A stretch of 64,000 bases of DNA, taken from positions 9,079,109-9,143,108 of the forward strand of contig JAVTVX010000009.1 of NCBI GenBank assembly GCA_033439265.1, given 5' to 3'. Below, in pieces: positions 34,501 to 45,868 of this stretch. A model generated the notes under the pieces. That model had not been told where the DNA came from. It did no database searches and was given only the letters and a program-made list of their open reading frames with translations. The stretch comes from Dillenia suffruticosa (taxonomy: Eukaryota; Streptophyta; Magnoliopsida; Dilleniales; Dilleniaceae). The position numbers and the translations under genes are program-made. Position 1 is the first letter of the stretch, and the number at the start of each line of letters is the position of its first letter.

Positions 34501-37500
34501 ATTTTCAATAGCCCAATGCTCCATATACGGTACAACATTCTTGGTCTTATTATAGTTCTATAAACTTGCTCTAATCTCTATTTCATCCACCCAACTCTAA
34601 TTCTACGCCCAACAGCTTTATGAAAGCTTCCATCTCTTTTGTTTAATTGATCCGAATTGACAAAAAGCTATCCGTCTTAGTCACCTCTTGCCCTTCAATT
34701 TTTACTACATTTTCATACAAATCAATGTTTATACTAAACTTATGTCTGTGCTCTCCTATAGGACTTTTGTTTCAATGTAATCATGCAAACTATATTGTAA
34801 TTGCAGAGTGAGAAGACAAAGGTGGAAGAAAAGAAGAAGATTGAAGAGGAGGATGTTGCGAGATTGATGAAGGAGAAGGACAACAGCAATCTCGAAATTT
34901 CAACTCTTAAGCAAGAACTGGAATTAACTAAAAAGACATATGAAATGCGTTGCCTGCAGTCAGAAACACATGCAAAGGAAGCTACAGCTGGACTTGAGGA
35001 GAGGGTAAAAGAACTTCAGAAACTTCTGAAAGATTCAGAAAGTAAGGTACAAGACCTCGAGGCATTTTCTGATTCCAAGAATCAAAGATGGAGCAAGAAG
35101 GTGCATGGATATCGAAGTTTTATGGATTTTCAGCTTGGTGCATTGCAGGTACATTATAGGCATTCTCAGACTTCTATTGCGTGATTTTATATCTCAGGCT
35201 CGTAATTCCCTTTTCTTATGAATGTTCAGGATCTGAGAGTTGCTTCTGCCGCTATAAAACAAGAAGTTTTGAAGATGCAAAAGAGCTACAGAGGGGAATT
35301 TGATCACTTAGGTGGAATTTAATGTCGAGAAATGCTTTTCAGCAAGAGGAAAATCCTCATGATATTTTTCATGGCATTGTTCTGCAGGACTTTTCATGAC
35401 CTAACACCAATATTTTCAAGATGCCTAAGATTTGGGAGAATGTCATGAGGATTTTTCACGACAAGACGCATTTTTCTTAACTAGTATTTATATCTTATCC
35501 TCTATTTCTGATGTATTTCAATCCAGGTGTAAAGCTCAGAGGATTAGCAGAAGCAGCGAAAAACTATCGTGCTGTTGTTGCTGAAAATCAGCGGTTCTAT
35601 AATGAGCTTCAAGAGCTAAAAGGTGCTGTTTCTGGAAAAGGATTCCATCCTGCTTATCTCTTTACTATCTCACTTATTTTTTTCTTCTGAAATGAACAGG
35701 AAATATTAGGGTGTATTGTAGAGTAAGACCATATCTCCCTGGACAGCCTGCAAAACAAATGACCATAAATGTTATTGGTGAAAATGGAGAGTTGGCTCTG
35801 ATAAATCCCTCTAAAACTGGAAAAGATGGTCACAAAATGTTCAAATTCAACAAGGTTTATGGTCCAACTGCTACACAAGGTTTACATCTCTCGTTTTGGT
35901 TACTTCTGCATGCTAATCGAACCTGTCAATATTTGATAGTTGTAATTTATTTATGCTCTAATGTTTGAGTTCTAGAAGTATCTTCCCATAGTGATGCTTG
36001 ACTCTGTAAATTCTGGCAGAGGAGGTGTTTTCAGATGTCCAACCATTGATAAGATCCATCCTTGATGGGTTCAATGTATGCATATGTGCTTATGGCCAAA
36101 CGGGATCTGGAAAGACCTACACGATGGTATGAATTCTCCATTGTACAAACTTTAATCCACATTATTGTGCCAAAGGGTATGAAATGGGTTCATAGAGTAA
36201 CTGTTTCCTGCAGACTGGCCCTAATAATGCAACAAAGGAGACTTGGGGAGTCAACTATCGAGCCCTTCATGACCTTTTTGAGATATCCCAGACGAGGAAA
36301 AACATGATTGCATATGAAATTTCAGTTCAAATTGTTGAAATATATAATGAGCAAGTCCGTGATTTACTTTCAACACGTGGTCCAAAAAAATATCCTTTTT
36401 GATTTCTTAGTAGTTCTTATAGAAATCTTAGCTTAGTACTAGTTATGCCTTAATGCTTTCAGGATTGTTTTATGTAATTTGTTATCCTTGATTTGCACAC
36501 ACTTGGGATTTTAGCTACCAGTCAACCTAATGGTTTAGCTGTTCCGGATGCTAGCATTCATCCAGTGTCATCAACCTCGAATGTGATGGAATTAATGGAG
36601 ACTGGTTTCAGGAACAGGGCGGTGGGTGCCACTGCCATGAATGAAAGAAGTAGTCGCTCTCATAGGTTCACCTTCTAATTCCTAACAAGACAATGTCCAA
36701 ATATATATCTACTTTGCCTGTCTTGATTGGCTTTTCGATTTTGCAACACAGTGTTGTGACTGTTCATGTTCGCGGAACGGATTTAGAAACTGGTGCCACA
36801 TCGCACGGAAGTCTACATCTAGTAGATCTTGCTGGTAGTGAAAGAGTAGATCGCTCAGAGGTAACAGGAGATAGGCTGAGGGAAGCACAACACATAAATA
36901 AATCGTTGTCTGCACTTGGAGATGTCATCTTTGCATTGGCACAGAAGAGTCCACATGTCCCATACAGGAACAGCAAGCTTACTCAGTTACTTCAGAGCTC
37001 TTTGGGTACTGACTGAACTGCTGTTTTATGAAGTTATAAACTCTGCTTTTAGTGGACACATTATTTCATGTATTGTTTGTGATTTTCATACTGCAGGTGG
37101 TCAAGCAAAGACACTTATGTTTGTGCAAATAAATCCCGACGCAAGTTCCTACTCAGAAACTTTTAGTACATTAAAGTTTGCTGAGAGAGTTTCAGGAGTT
37201 GAGCTTGGCGCTGCATGCCGTAACAAAGAGGGGAAGGAATTCAGGGAATTGATGGATCAGGTGCTTCCCTTTTTTCAATTCATGTCTGCTAACTTGCTTT
37301 GAATTACTTTATGCAGCCTCCAAATCACCACCAGATTTGAAACTCTGGTTTCTTTTCTATGAAATTAATGCTATTGTCCCGGTGCCTCCTAAACACTTCC
37401 AAAAATTTTTTATCTTTGCAAAAATTATCTCAAAAATTCTGAAAACTATTGTCTAAATCTGCAATAGGATAAATGTGTTCCAGGGAAAGCTTCAAATAAG

Positions 37501-38679
37501 AAGAAATAAGTGTCTTGATAACTAAAACTACGTGTTTATTGTTTATATGTACTAGCACTGCATAGTAATGCATGGTAGTTGTCAGTTTTTTAGGCGCATT
37601 GTCGTTGGACACCGCTAACCACAGTTTCTGAAATTGTCACCAGAATCAGCTTGGTTTCATCTCCAAGATGTGACCTACTTTGATTGACTAGATCTTAATT
37701 ACGTTGTTTTTTTATGCAATGACACAATTAATCGTATCAAGCCAAGTCCAGACTTGGGAGCTCGTTGCTGATAAATAACATAACTCTTTTTCAATAGAAG
37801 AAATCATTTTGAGCCAGCTTTTCTGTGATTCCAAATGACTTTTACAGATTTGTGCATCCATAAAAGACATGTCAAAAAAAAAAAAATGGAAAAGAAAGGG
37901 AATAGGCACCATGTTGCAATAATATATGTGATGATTCGGCTCTTAAATTTCTTGTGTCATGTTTCAGGTGGCCACTCTCAAGGATACAATTGCAAAGAAA
38001 GACGAGGAGATTGAACGGCTACACCTACTTAAAGATCCCAAATCTCCTCCATATCATGGTGTCAATACTGAGAAGGGGGTTACAAATTCATTGAAGCATG
38101 GTGGTAAAGGCTTTGGATTTCATGATCAAGACAACAACTCAGAAGGTTCTCCACATTCAACAGATGACTTAAGGAGCCACGGTGAGCACATAGGACATGG
38201 TGGGGATGGAGATTATGAGGACAGATATAGTGATGAATCTGATGGAGCAGAAACTGATTTGGAATCAACCATGCCTACTGCTACACATGAAGGCACAAAA
38301 TCGGCAAGGACCGGAGAAAAGTGAGTTTGTTACATTCTCTTGTCTATCTTATGAAGAGGGTAACAAGAAAATTTTCAAAATTCAGGACAAACAATATTGA
38401 TTGAGGACACCTTTAAAGGTTTTGCCCCAAAGTCTACCAACATGATCGTACAAAAACTTTTCTACTGTTCGAAATCAAATGCAAGTATTACTATATTTCA
38501 TCTAATTTTTGGTTTTGCAGACATAAAGCTGGAAGTAAAATTTCACAAACTCCTTCAAGATCTAATGTATCATCATTATCTACTTCTTCATCGTCATCAA
38601 AGTTATCAGGTATGCCACTTTATTTCTTTACACATAAATAGAATAGCTCTTCTTCTATCTAGAATCCAGTTTAATCTCT

Positions 38680-38726
<47 letters not shown>

Positions 38727-38785
38727 GTTTGAGAAGGGCTGTTCCTACTACTACAGTTAAGCCGTCTGCCAAAAGATGGCAGTAA
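31194..38785 (+). CDS. KIN14: Kinesin-14 motor protein with N-terminal calponin-homology domain
   Basis: Minus-end-directed microtubule motor. Coding exons: 31194-31244, 31992-32138, 32221-32331, 32468-32735, 33153-33280, 33379-33462, 33561-33638, 33730-33822, 33985-34014, 34807-35148, 35230-35311, 35527-35622, 35700-35879, 36020-36126, 36214-36389, 36501-36665, 36752-37005, 37097-37260, 37968-38320, 38521-38609, 38727-38785. All phases agree and give 1,018 residues. The CH domain is at about 18-125 ([27 protein letters not shown]) and coiled coil at about 290-500. The motor follows the kinesin-14 neck-type [11 protein letters not shown] at about 504, with P-loop GQTGSGKT (589-596), switch I NERSSRSH (705-712) and switch [10 protein letters not shown] (736-743), then a Ser-rich, acidic tail from about 850. 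This order is that of plant CH-domain KIN-14 proteins, which can link actin and microtubules. The ATG is the least certain point: it gives only 17 residues before the CH domain, with an in-frame TAG just upstream. The exon may start at 31155. One intron is AT-AC. Confidence 0.93.
31258..31285 (+). repeat. (CT)n microsatellite in a kinesin intron
   Basis: About 13 CT units lie just after the proposed first coding exon. A second dinucleotide run, (GA)n at 31545-31576, lies in the same intron. Confidence 0.9.
33985..34014 (+). other. 30-nt microexon of the kinesin gene
   Basis: The exon is bounded by TTCTGCAG and AAG/GTTCAT and encodes [10 protein letters not shown] in phase 0, inside the coiled-coil region. 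Skipping it would remove ten residues without shifting the frame. It is followed by the longest mid-gene intron (34015-34806), which carries a LINE remnant. Confidence 0.8.
34130..34720 (-). mobile_element. RTE-type LINE remnant, antisense in a kinesin intron
   Basis: Minus-strand frames give [34 protein letters not shown] and [17 protein letters not shown]. These match the C-terminal end of the reverse transcriptase ORF of plant RTE-type non-LTR elements (KMSVAEMRMLRWM, KDRIRNEDIRxKxGVAPI, RLRWFGHVQRRP). It has many stops and no visible poly(A) or target duplication. It is oriented opposite to the host gene. Confidence 0.65.
35345..35465. repeat. Imperfect foldback in a kinesin intron
   Basis: GAAAATCCTCATGA near 35348 is repeated inverted as TCATGAGGATTTTTC near 35443-35457, about 80 bp apart, with flanking AGAAATGC and GCATTTTTC strings outside the arms. 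It could be a small foldback MITE in the intron at 35312-35526. No target duplication is evident. Confidence 0.45.
36390..36500 (+). other. U12-type AT-AC intron in the kinesin motor domain
   Basis: The intron begins ATATCCTTTTTG, matching the U12 5' splice consensus ATATCCTTT, and ends AC at 36499-36500. ATCCTTGAT at 36484-36492 matches the U12 branch consensus TTCCTTRAY at eight of nine positions, with the branch A nine bases before the last intron base. Joining 36389 to 36501 keeps the frame and gives [22 protein letters not shown], the expected kinesin-14 sequence. A GT-AG alternative (CGTG/GTCC to TTTCAG/GATTG) runs into a stop. Confidence 0.85.
38686..38725 (+). repeat. (CT)n microsatellite forming the polypyrimidine tract of the last kinesin intron
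   Basis: About 18 CT units run directly into the CTCAG acceptor of the last coding exon (38727). Length changes here would alter the tract that recruits U2AF. Confidence 0.9.
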
Positions 38786-39060
38786 ATACTAGTCATTCCA
38801 TACACATACACACACATACATATAGATATATATTTTCAATAATTTCAGAATGAAATGGCAAGAAATTAGACCAAAGAAAAATAAAAATTATGGCTGGAAT
38901 GGTTTGTGCATTGTAATATGGAGGTTTGCTTTCATCCAGCCGCCATGAGTTTACAGTTCTCGCTTGGAAGCTTTGTACAAACTCCAAGTTAATGCATTCT
39001 TGTATAGGTAATAATTCTTCTGTCTATCATAGTTGTAATTTTCTATATTCTTCTTTGTAC
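38786..39060 (+). other. Probable 3' UTR of the kinesin gene
   Basis: About 270 bp follow the TAA at 38783-38785 before the composition drops to plain A/T-rich intergenic DNA. No canonical AATAAA is certain, so the end is approximate. Confidence 0.4.
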
Positions 39061-41990
39061 TAACTCTATTGGAAACAATTTCCATGGTTAAAGCAGAAGT
39101 CAATATTTTCAATATTTTGTCTAAGTATCAAAATATTATCAACTTGTATTCTATCAATTCTTCTAATATATATATATATATTGAACATGCCCATATCTAA
39201 ATGTATTTCCTTTCACTTTCCTCTTCAATTGGAGCTAATCCTAAATTTACTGTAGCATATTCCAAAAAATGTATTTTTTGTGACATTACTGTGGTTAAAT
39301 GTTAGGCCGAATGGAAACGGATAAAAAAAATGATATGAAAATGTGATATTTTATAAAATAAAAAAAGAAATGTGTATAAATACATCAATATAAAAAATAT
39401 AAAAATTTTTACATAAATATTAATTATTTTAAGGAAATAATAGAGTAGTCATTTTTTATTAAAAACTATTAAATATGTAATTATTAATCATATGAAAAAT
39501 AACATAAAAATATAAATTATAATCAAATAAGCAAATAATTCATTAAATATAAAAAAATAAGTAAATATAAAAATATAAGAGTTTTTTATAAATATTAATT
39601 AATTTGGCATAAAACATATTATTATTATTGTCATGGTTTAATTTTACATTCGACAATTTTTCCATTAAAAAAAAAAAAAAACTTTTAATCTTATGTTGCG
39701 CTCTCTAAAAATTGTTTAACCCTTGAGAATTGATAAATAGGAGTCAAATCGATATTTCAATTTTGCAATATTGATCAAATCCAAATCTCCACAAGAAGAA
39801 TCAGGTCCCAAGGCCAATCTTTGTTCAGGGCATCAATCTAGATGGTTGTAGTAGTCAGCACAAAAATTGACTAGTGTGTTATGTGTTGAGTGAATCCTAT
39901 GAATAGCCCCAAAGGATGTAGCTTATATTTGACCAAATTTTGCAAGCTTCTTGGCATTATTCATCAATGGCAATTCAATCTATTTACTTTCCATACCAAT
40001 CTCTTGAGCTTATCAAACATCAATGGTCACACCATCATGTTCTAAATTTGTGATATCCAGCATTTTCATTTCATGAAGTTAATTGTCCAAAGCAAAAATA
40101 TCAAAAATAAAATAAAATAAAATACAAGGGTAGTCTAGATTTACAGCTTAATTTTTAACTTATAAATAATTTTAAATAATAAATATTAGGTAAAAATACT
40201 TAATCGATTTGGACATATGAAATGAAAATCTAAAAATGTACCAATTAGTAGGAAGTAGTAAGATTTTAAATGTAAGAGATTTAGTGACATTGAAAAATCA
40301 AAACCAGTTGAATTAATACTTTATTATTATTATTATTATTATTATAAATATTTTATTTTTATTTTTTCATTTTTATTATTTATATTTTTTAATTTTATTT
40401 TCTTTATTTTACTTCCAAACTTTAATTTTATATTATTTTAGTACCTTTTCTTTCACTTTTCTCCTGTAGTAGACACTGATCTGTTTGATCCCAAAACTTT
40501 GGATAAAGGGTATTTGTTGTTATTAAGTTTAAAGTATTTTATTGAAGGGGTTGAAAAGTAATTTAACTCTTGAAGTGAATAAAAGGAATGACGGATGGTT
40601 AAGGTTATTTGTTCAGTCTGATAGTTTTAGGAACTCGTTACTATAATTTTTTTTTTTTTTTTTTCTTATAGTTGTAGGATAATTTGAATCCAAAATTATT
40701 AAATTAAAAAAAAAAATTTATACCACTAAACTATTCTCTTGGAGACATTACTATAGTACCGTGTCTTAAACAAAAACTCCACAATTTTATTCAATGCCCT
40801 TTTGGCTAAGAGGAAGTGTAGTATGTGTTTTTGTTAGGATAAACATGCCTGATCATAACCAAGTTGGGAATGGTGTTAATGAGTAAAAACCTGGTTGGAC
40901 TCATCCAATGTTTGGGTCCAAAAATTATATTGAAACCTATTCAAGCTCTTTACAATTGGGTCTGATTTCATGAATAAATAAATAAAAATTTCTAACTATT
41001 TTGGATGAGTTTGCAAAGTTTTAAACCTTGATTGCTTGTAAGGGTGGAAAAGTAAGAGAAGAAAACTATAAGGATAAATTTGGATTCTAAATTAGTATTT
41101 ATAGGATGATTTTGTAATTTTGACAAACATTAAATAGATTTGTAGTAATAATTTAGCTATTAAATTATTAAATAGTAATTTAGGAGATTTGAATTCAATT
41201 TAATAGTAACTCTTAGTTTTACCAAACTCAATGCTTGTATTAAGTTGAAAATTTAAGTAACTTTAAAAGTTATTAAAACTTTTATAAATAATATGTAACA
41301 TAATACATAAATTAGAAACATTGGTTAGCATTATTTAATACGGCTAATCAAGAAATTTTAGAATCAAACTTCGACTTAAACGGATTAAACCCACGAATTC
41401 ACGAATTATTATAATTATGAGTTAAGCATTTTAACCGTTGCGCAATGGATGCTTAAGGGGATCTTGCATGTATATAACTAATTTCCAATTAAAATGAAAC
41501 CTTAAAAAAATTAATATGATTTAAGAAAAGTCAATCAAAGGTCACCGTACAAATCTTGAACTTTTGAACTGAGAAAGATATTGATCGAATACAATTTATT
41601 TCTTAGATTTATCAACTCAAATCAATTCTTTCATTTCCTGCCTTTTGACTGGGTTCATAAGGATGAGGGGATCTCCCTTGTAACCAAAAAGAGCCAAACA
41701 AAAGGCCAAATGCACCGCATCATCATGAGTAAAGAAAGGGCAAAGCAAAAGCATTAGTATTCAAACTTTGTTGCTAATTATGTCATATAGTGGAAATCCG
41801 ACCAAACCCCATCCCGCTTCATAAGTCGGCAGTCTAAAGGGAGTAGTCAAAGCCTCAGACTTTTCACATACATCACGATAACCAATCATGCCCAACACTT
41901 AAGTATGAGAATTAAAGAGTTGGCAAGTTGGGAAATGAATTATCAATTCAGTACCATATATAACGAGCTTCTATACATGAATTTTATTTT
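39061..41990. other. Intergenic A/T-rich DNA
   Basis: No exons are recognised. It holds a TTA trinucleotide repeat at about 40319-40346, a T-run near 40650-40665, and A/T-rich text of the repeat-decay type at 39300-39700. A poly(A)-rich stretch at 42002-42030 closes it. Confidence 0.5.
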
Positions 41991-42493
41991 TTTTTGCAAG
42001 GAAAAAAGAAAAAAAAAAAAAAAAAAAAAGGAACATCAAAAATTGGAAACTCAAGAACAGGAAAAAGATAAGCTTCCTCCTTAAGGAAATACAGTTACAA
42101 TGGAGGACAAACTGATCATCATCATCAAACATAGAGAGACATCAAAGTCTCATTACTCGCCAAATTAATCAAAGTAAATTTAACCTAGGCCAAAAAGAGA
42201 GAATGAGAAAGCTTTTGCCGTCTCTATCTCTCTCTACGCTTATTCTTGTAGTAGTTAATCAAACTTCTCCCTCTCTCAACTCATTTGTTTACATACACAT
42301 AATCAATTTTGACACAAAACTCTCAGACTCTTAGTTTGTATTTACACTAACAATAACTTAGGTTTTTTTCCCCCGTCCTCCCTCTTGATAGAAACAAGAC
42401 CTTCTCTAGTTCTTTGATCTCTCCTGAACCATTTGCCCATCAATGTGTTAAATTTTAGTCCAAATCTGAAATGGGGTTCTGGTATTTTACCCT

Positions 42494-43845
42494 CTAAGCT
42501 ACCGCAGAGATGCTGCAATGGCAACTGTCCCTGCTGAGGCAATCAAAACCTTCAATTCGAACCGGAGCTGGATTGTGCCCGAACTTCACGCAAATGCTGC
42601 CTCCTTTGCGAGGTGATGTAGAGAGAATTGGGACAGGAGATAATGGGGGGACTCTTTCATTGATGAACTGGGCATCTTGGACAAGTGGATTTGGTGCCCT
42701 GCTAGGTGGCGATCCACAGAAAAATGGTGGTGAAGACGCCACTTGGTTTGTGGATCTCTCTGAATCATAACTTCCCTGTGTTCAAAATTTATGACACACC
42801 AAATTAATACCACATAGAAATAACAGTCCTTGATAAACCTTATAGAGAATCAAATCCCCATTCATCATTTACCAAAATTTTGATTTTCAATTTTAACCAA
42901 TAGTAGACAAAGTGCTCAGTTGTTTTCTTTTTATGTCGTTGAACAAAGGTAGATGAGAGAGAATTGACCAAAAAAGCAACAGAACCGCTGAACCCAGAAT
43001 GGGAAAACAAGGTTTTGGAAGAAAATTTTGATTCCTCTCTCCTAATTCTATCCAAGAATCACACAAAAGTCAAAGGGAAAAGAAAGATGAATATGAGTTT
43101 CAAATATATGTCCAGAAAAAAGTAATTTTTTTCTCTCCAAAATTAATACCCACAAAAAAAGATCAAGATAGAACTTCAAAAAACTGACGAATATTTCAAG
43201 CTAAGTGCTTGTTGAGTTTCTTCAATAACTAAACAGTTGAAAATCAAACATTAAACCAAAACAAAATAGGTAGAGAAACAAAAGAACAGAAAATCAGAAA
43301 ACCTTATCTGTAATGATTTCATTGATTTCTACAAAAAATTTCCCAAGAACCCCACATAGCCAAACCTTCAAAACAATATATATTACAACAAAAATAAAAG
43401 AAATTCGAATTTCAATTCAAAGTACAGGTGAATAACTGAAATTAAGCAAAAAGATTTTGTCTTTTATATACCTTGGAGAGAATGAAATCCAGAAGTTCAG
43501 TCCTTGAATCACAGATTTCGGGAAACTGTCTAAAAATCCCAAAAATAAAAAAGCCATTAATTAAAAACTCAATAAATACCAACAAATTAAAACAAAGAAT
43601 GAAATAAAGTAAAAGAAAAGGACATACATGGTCGGATGATGAAATCTGGAAGAAGGTCTGATGGGGTCGTGAATAGAAGGATGAACAAACCCTAAACGCC
43701 TAGGTTTAGGGCAAACTAGAGAGTCCATCCTCATCACCTCTCCTGCTGCTGCTACTCCTGTTGAGGCTGCTCCTCCTCCTGTCATGATGTTCTCTTCATA
43801 TCCACGCCTATTCATCATCATCCTTCTCGATCTTCCTGAGAACAC
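42494..43845 (-). CDS. Conserved plant-specific protein of unknown function (185 residues, 3 exons)
   Basis: Minus-strand exons are 43628-43845 (ATG at 43845, donor GTATGT), 43472-43529 (acceptor TTTTTAG, donor GTATAT) and 42494-42775 (acceptor AACACAG, stop TAG). Phases 2 and 0 join cleanly to 185 residues. The N-terminus is basic with Met/Arg and a Gly/Ala run, followed by LVCPKPRRLGF and PIRPSSRFHHP. Exon 2 gives CDSRTELLDFILSK. Exon 3 has SPPFFCGSPPSRAPNPLVQD and a closing PAPVRIEGFDCLSRD and SISAVA. I recall this pattern, especially the FFCGSPPSR and VRIEGFDCL boxes, from a small uncharacterised plant family (Arabidopsis At5g16110-like). No membrane segment or enzyme motif is visible. 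It converges tail-to-tail with the kinesin gene across about 3 kb. Confidence 0.75.
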
Positions 43846-43995
43846 CCCCCTGTGCGATTCACTTCACAGATCTCAAATCAATATGGATCTACAGAGAGAG
43901 AGAGAAAGAGACAGAGAGAGAGCAGAAGGCTTTTAAAAAGGAGAGAGAAGGAAAGAGAGTAGAAGAGAGAGAAGACATGCGTTGGATCCGAGCAT
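43846..43995 (-). promoter_or_regulatory. CT-rich 5' leader of the unknown-function gene
   Basis: Upstream of the ATG at 43845 the minus strand is strongly CT-rich (GAGAGA runs on the plus strand at 43890-43975), typical of a plant 5' UTR. The promoter should lie beyond about 44000. No TATA box could be assigned with confidence. Confidence 0.4.
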
Positions 43996-43999
43996 TCAT

Positions 44000-45095
44000 A
44001 GCAGATGGATTCTGGTTAGGTAGAGCGTATGTTAGCTATGATGCGGTTGAGCATTGAAATCGTACATTTAGCTCATGGGGGTTATCTTGACGCTGATGAT
44101 GGGGAACATTTCAGCGTTATTCGCTAGCGAAGATCTAATGGAGAGATTTGGTCCACGTGACAAATCGCATTTATTTATTTTCTTTTTTAAAGAAATATGT
44201 TCATAATAATTTCTAATTATAAAATCTGTATATATAAATTTGCACCATTCGTACCATGCGGGCATATTATTTGAATAGAAGATTATATTATTATTATTTT
44301 TAAATAGTTTTAAAATTTTGTGATTCCTTCCTTCTTCACGAAAATATCTATTAATAAATTAGGAAAAAAATTATTATTTTCTATTTATAAGATTTTCCCC
44401 AATATTATTTGACCTTCCCATCAACAAATGGCAATAATACATTAGTAAAAATCGTTGAGATTTTGAATTCAGCCATATTATGTTAGAATGATTCGATTTA
44501 GTATTTTTAAAAATTAAATAAATAAATATAGATAAATTTTAGAATTTACTGACTATACGTAATATAAGCATGGCAAAGTCATAATTTACTTTTTACCGCA
44601 TAATTTGTAAAATTGGTAACTAATGGCAGACTGATTAATGGGTTATTTTCTAATTTTGTTTTGAGTTTCAATCACATACATGCCGGTCCAGTTAAGTCCA
44701 CCTGGATCATCACAGGAAAGATTCCACCATTTAATATTAGGTTGACTTAGCTAGAATGTCAACCGTTCTCGGATTTTTTTGCACATAACCCTCTAATATT
44801 TTCACTTGTTTCTTTTGTGAAAGATGTACGCTTTCGTTATTTGAATTATGAAATAATAATCATTTTATTATTACATTTAAAAAAATAATAGTCAATTGAG
44901 GGAGATGGTTTGAGCCCCCTAAAAATTATAAATAAAAACAAAAAATAAATAAATTTTCCTGAACAAAACTTAAAAGCAAATAATAGTAATCATATAGAAA
45001 TTGGCATTGAAAATGCGAATTCAATTTTGATCGTAACCCCTTCAAAAAAAGGAAATTGAAAAATCGCATCTAAGAATTGAATTGAAGTGGTGCGT
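44000..45095. other. Intergenic DNA upstream of the unknown-function gene
   Basis: No exon or element is recognised. It presumably includes the promoter of the minus-strand gene near its left side. Confidence 0.4.
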
Positions 45096-45103
45096 TGAAT
45101 ATA

Positions 45104-45868
45104 AGGCTATTATGATACTCGGATAGTATCACAAATACACGTGACACTATCCGATCAAAACTCGAGCTCGAGCTTAGCGAGTCCTGTCTCGAGCTTGAGC
45201 TCGAGCCCATATTCAGTCAAGCTCGAAGGCTCATCGAGTTATCAGGATGCAGTTTTACCTCTCATTTACCCTAATCCCCTGACCCATTCTTATTTCCCAG
45301 CCACAGCCTACGATCGAAGGTTTCCTTCTCCTCCCACCATCATGATCGAAGGTCTGATCTCATTCTCCTCTCACCATCACGATCCTTCTCCTTTCACCAT
45401 CGCGATCGAAGGTCTAATCTCTCTCCTCTCACCATCGTGATCCTTCTCCTCTCACTATCGCGATCAAATGTCTGATCTTCTTCTCCTCTCACTATCGCGA
45501 TCGAAGGTCTCGCCTCTCGACCTCGAATCAAAGGTAAACTCTCTCTCTCTCTCTTTCTCTCTCTCTGGGGTTTCTGAGTTCTACCTTTTACTCTCCCCAT
45601 CAAGCTCTCAGGTATGATCTTGATCCCGATTTCGGTTTCAAGCTCAAGTTTGGATATTGTCTCAGGCTCAGGCTCAGACCAAATCTTACCCCACGAGACC
45701 TGCAACACTCGAAGTCGAGCTTCTCAATGACATTTCGAGTTGAGCTTGAACTCTAGAATTACAAGCTCGATGAGCTCGAGCTCACCTACGAGCTTGAGCT
45801 CACCTATGATAGACTCGAGCCGAGTTCGGGTATTGTGATATCCAAACTCAAATCGGATATCATAATAG
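45104..45868. mobile_element. Short TIR element with CTCGAGCTCGAG-rich arms and an inner minisatellite
   Basis: The left edge GGCTATTATGATACTCGGAT and the right edge, read inverted, GCCCTATTATGATATCCGAT form imperfect terminal inverted repeats. Inside each end lie dense alternating GAGCTCGAGCTTGAGC strings in opposite senses (45150-45240 and 45700-45840). The middle (45300-45540) has four to five head-to-tail copies of a unit close to CTCCTCTCACCATCGCGATC plus GAAGGTCTGATCT. No transposase is present. It looks like a non-autonomous DNA element; the superfamily is undetermined. Confidence 0.6.

Noticed and set aside
36709..36976. Antisense frames across the kinesin motor exons
   Set aside because: They are shadows of well-supported plus-strand exons and lack motifs.
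38397..38732. 111-residue frame overlapping the last kinesin introns
   Set aside because: It crosses an intron with a CT microsatellite and two real exons in another phase; its Ser-Leu tail is the microsatellite.
42510..42770. Plus-strand frame over the third exon of the unknown-function gene
   Set aside because: The minus strand has correct splice sites, matching phases and conserved motifs; this is its shadow.
45141..45708. Open frames on both strands in the TIR element
   Set aside because: They are Ser/Pro- and Arg/Glu-rich translations of its minisatellite and CTCGAG arms.
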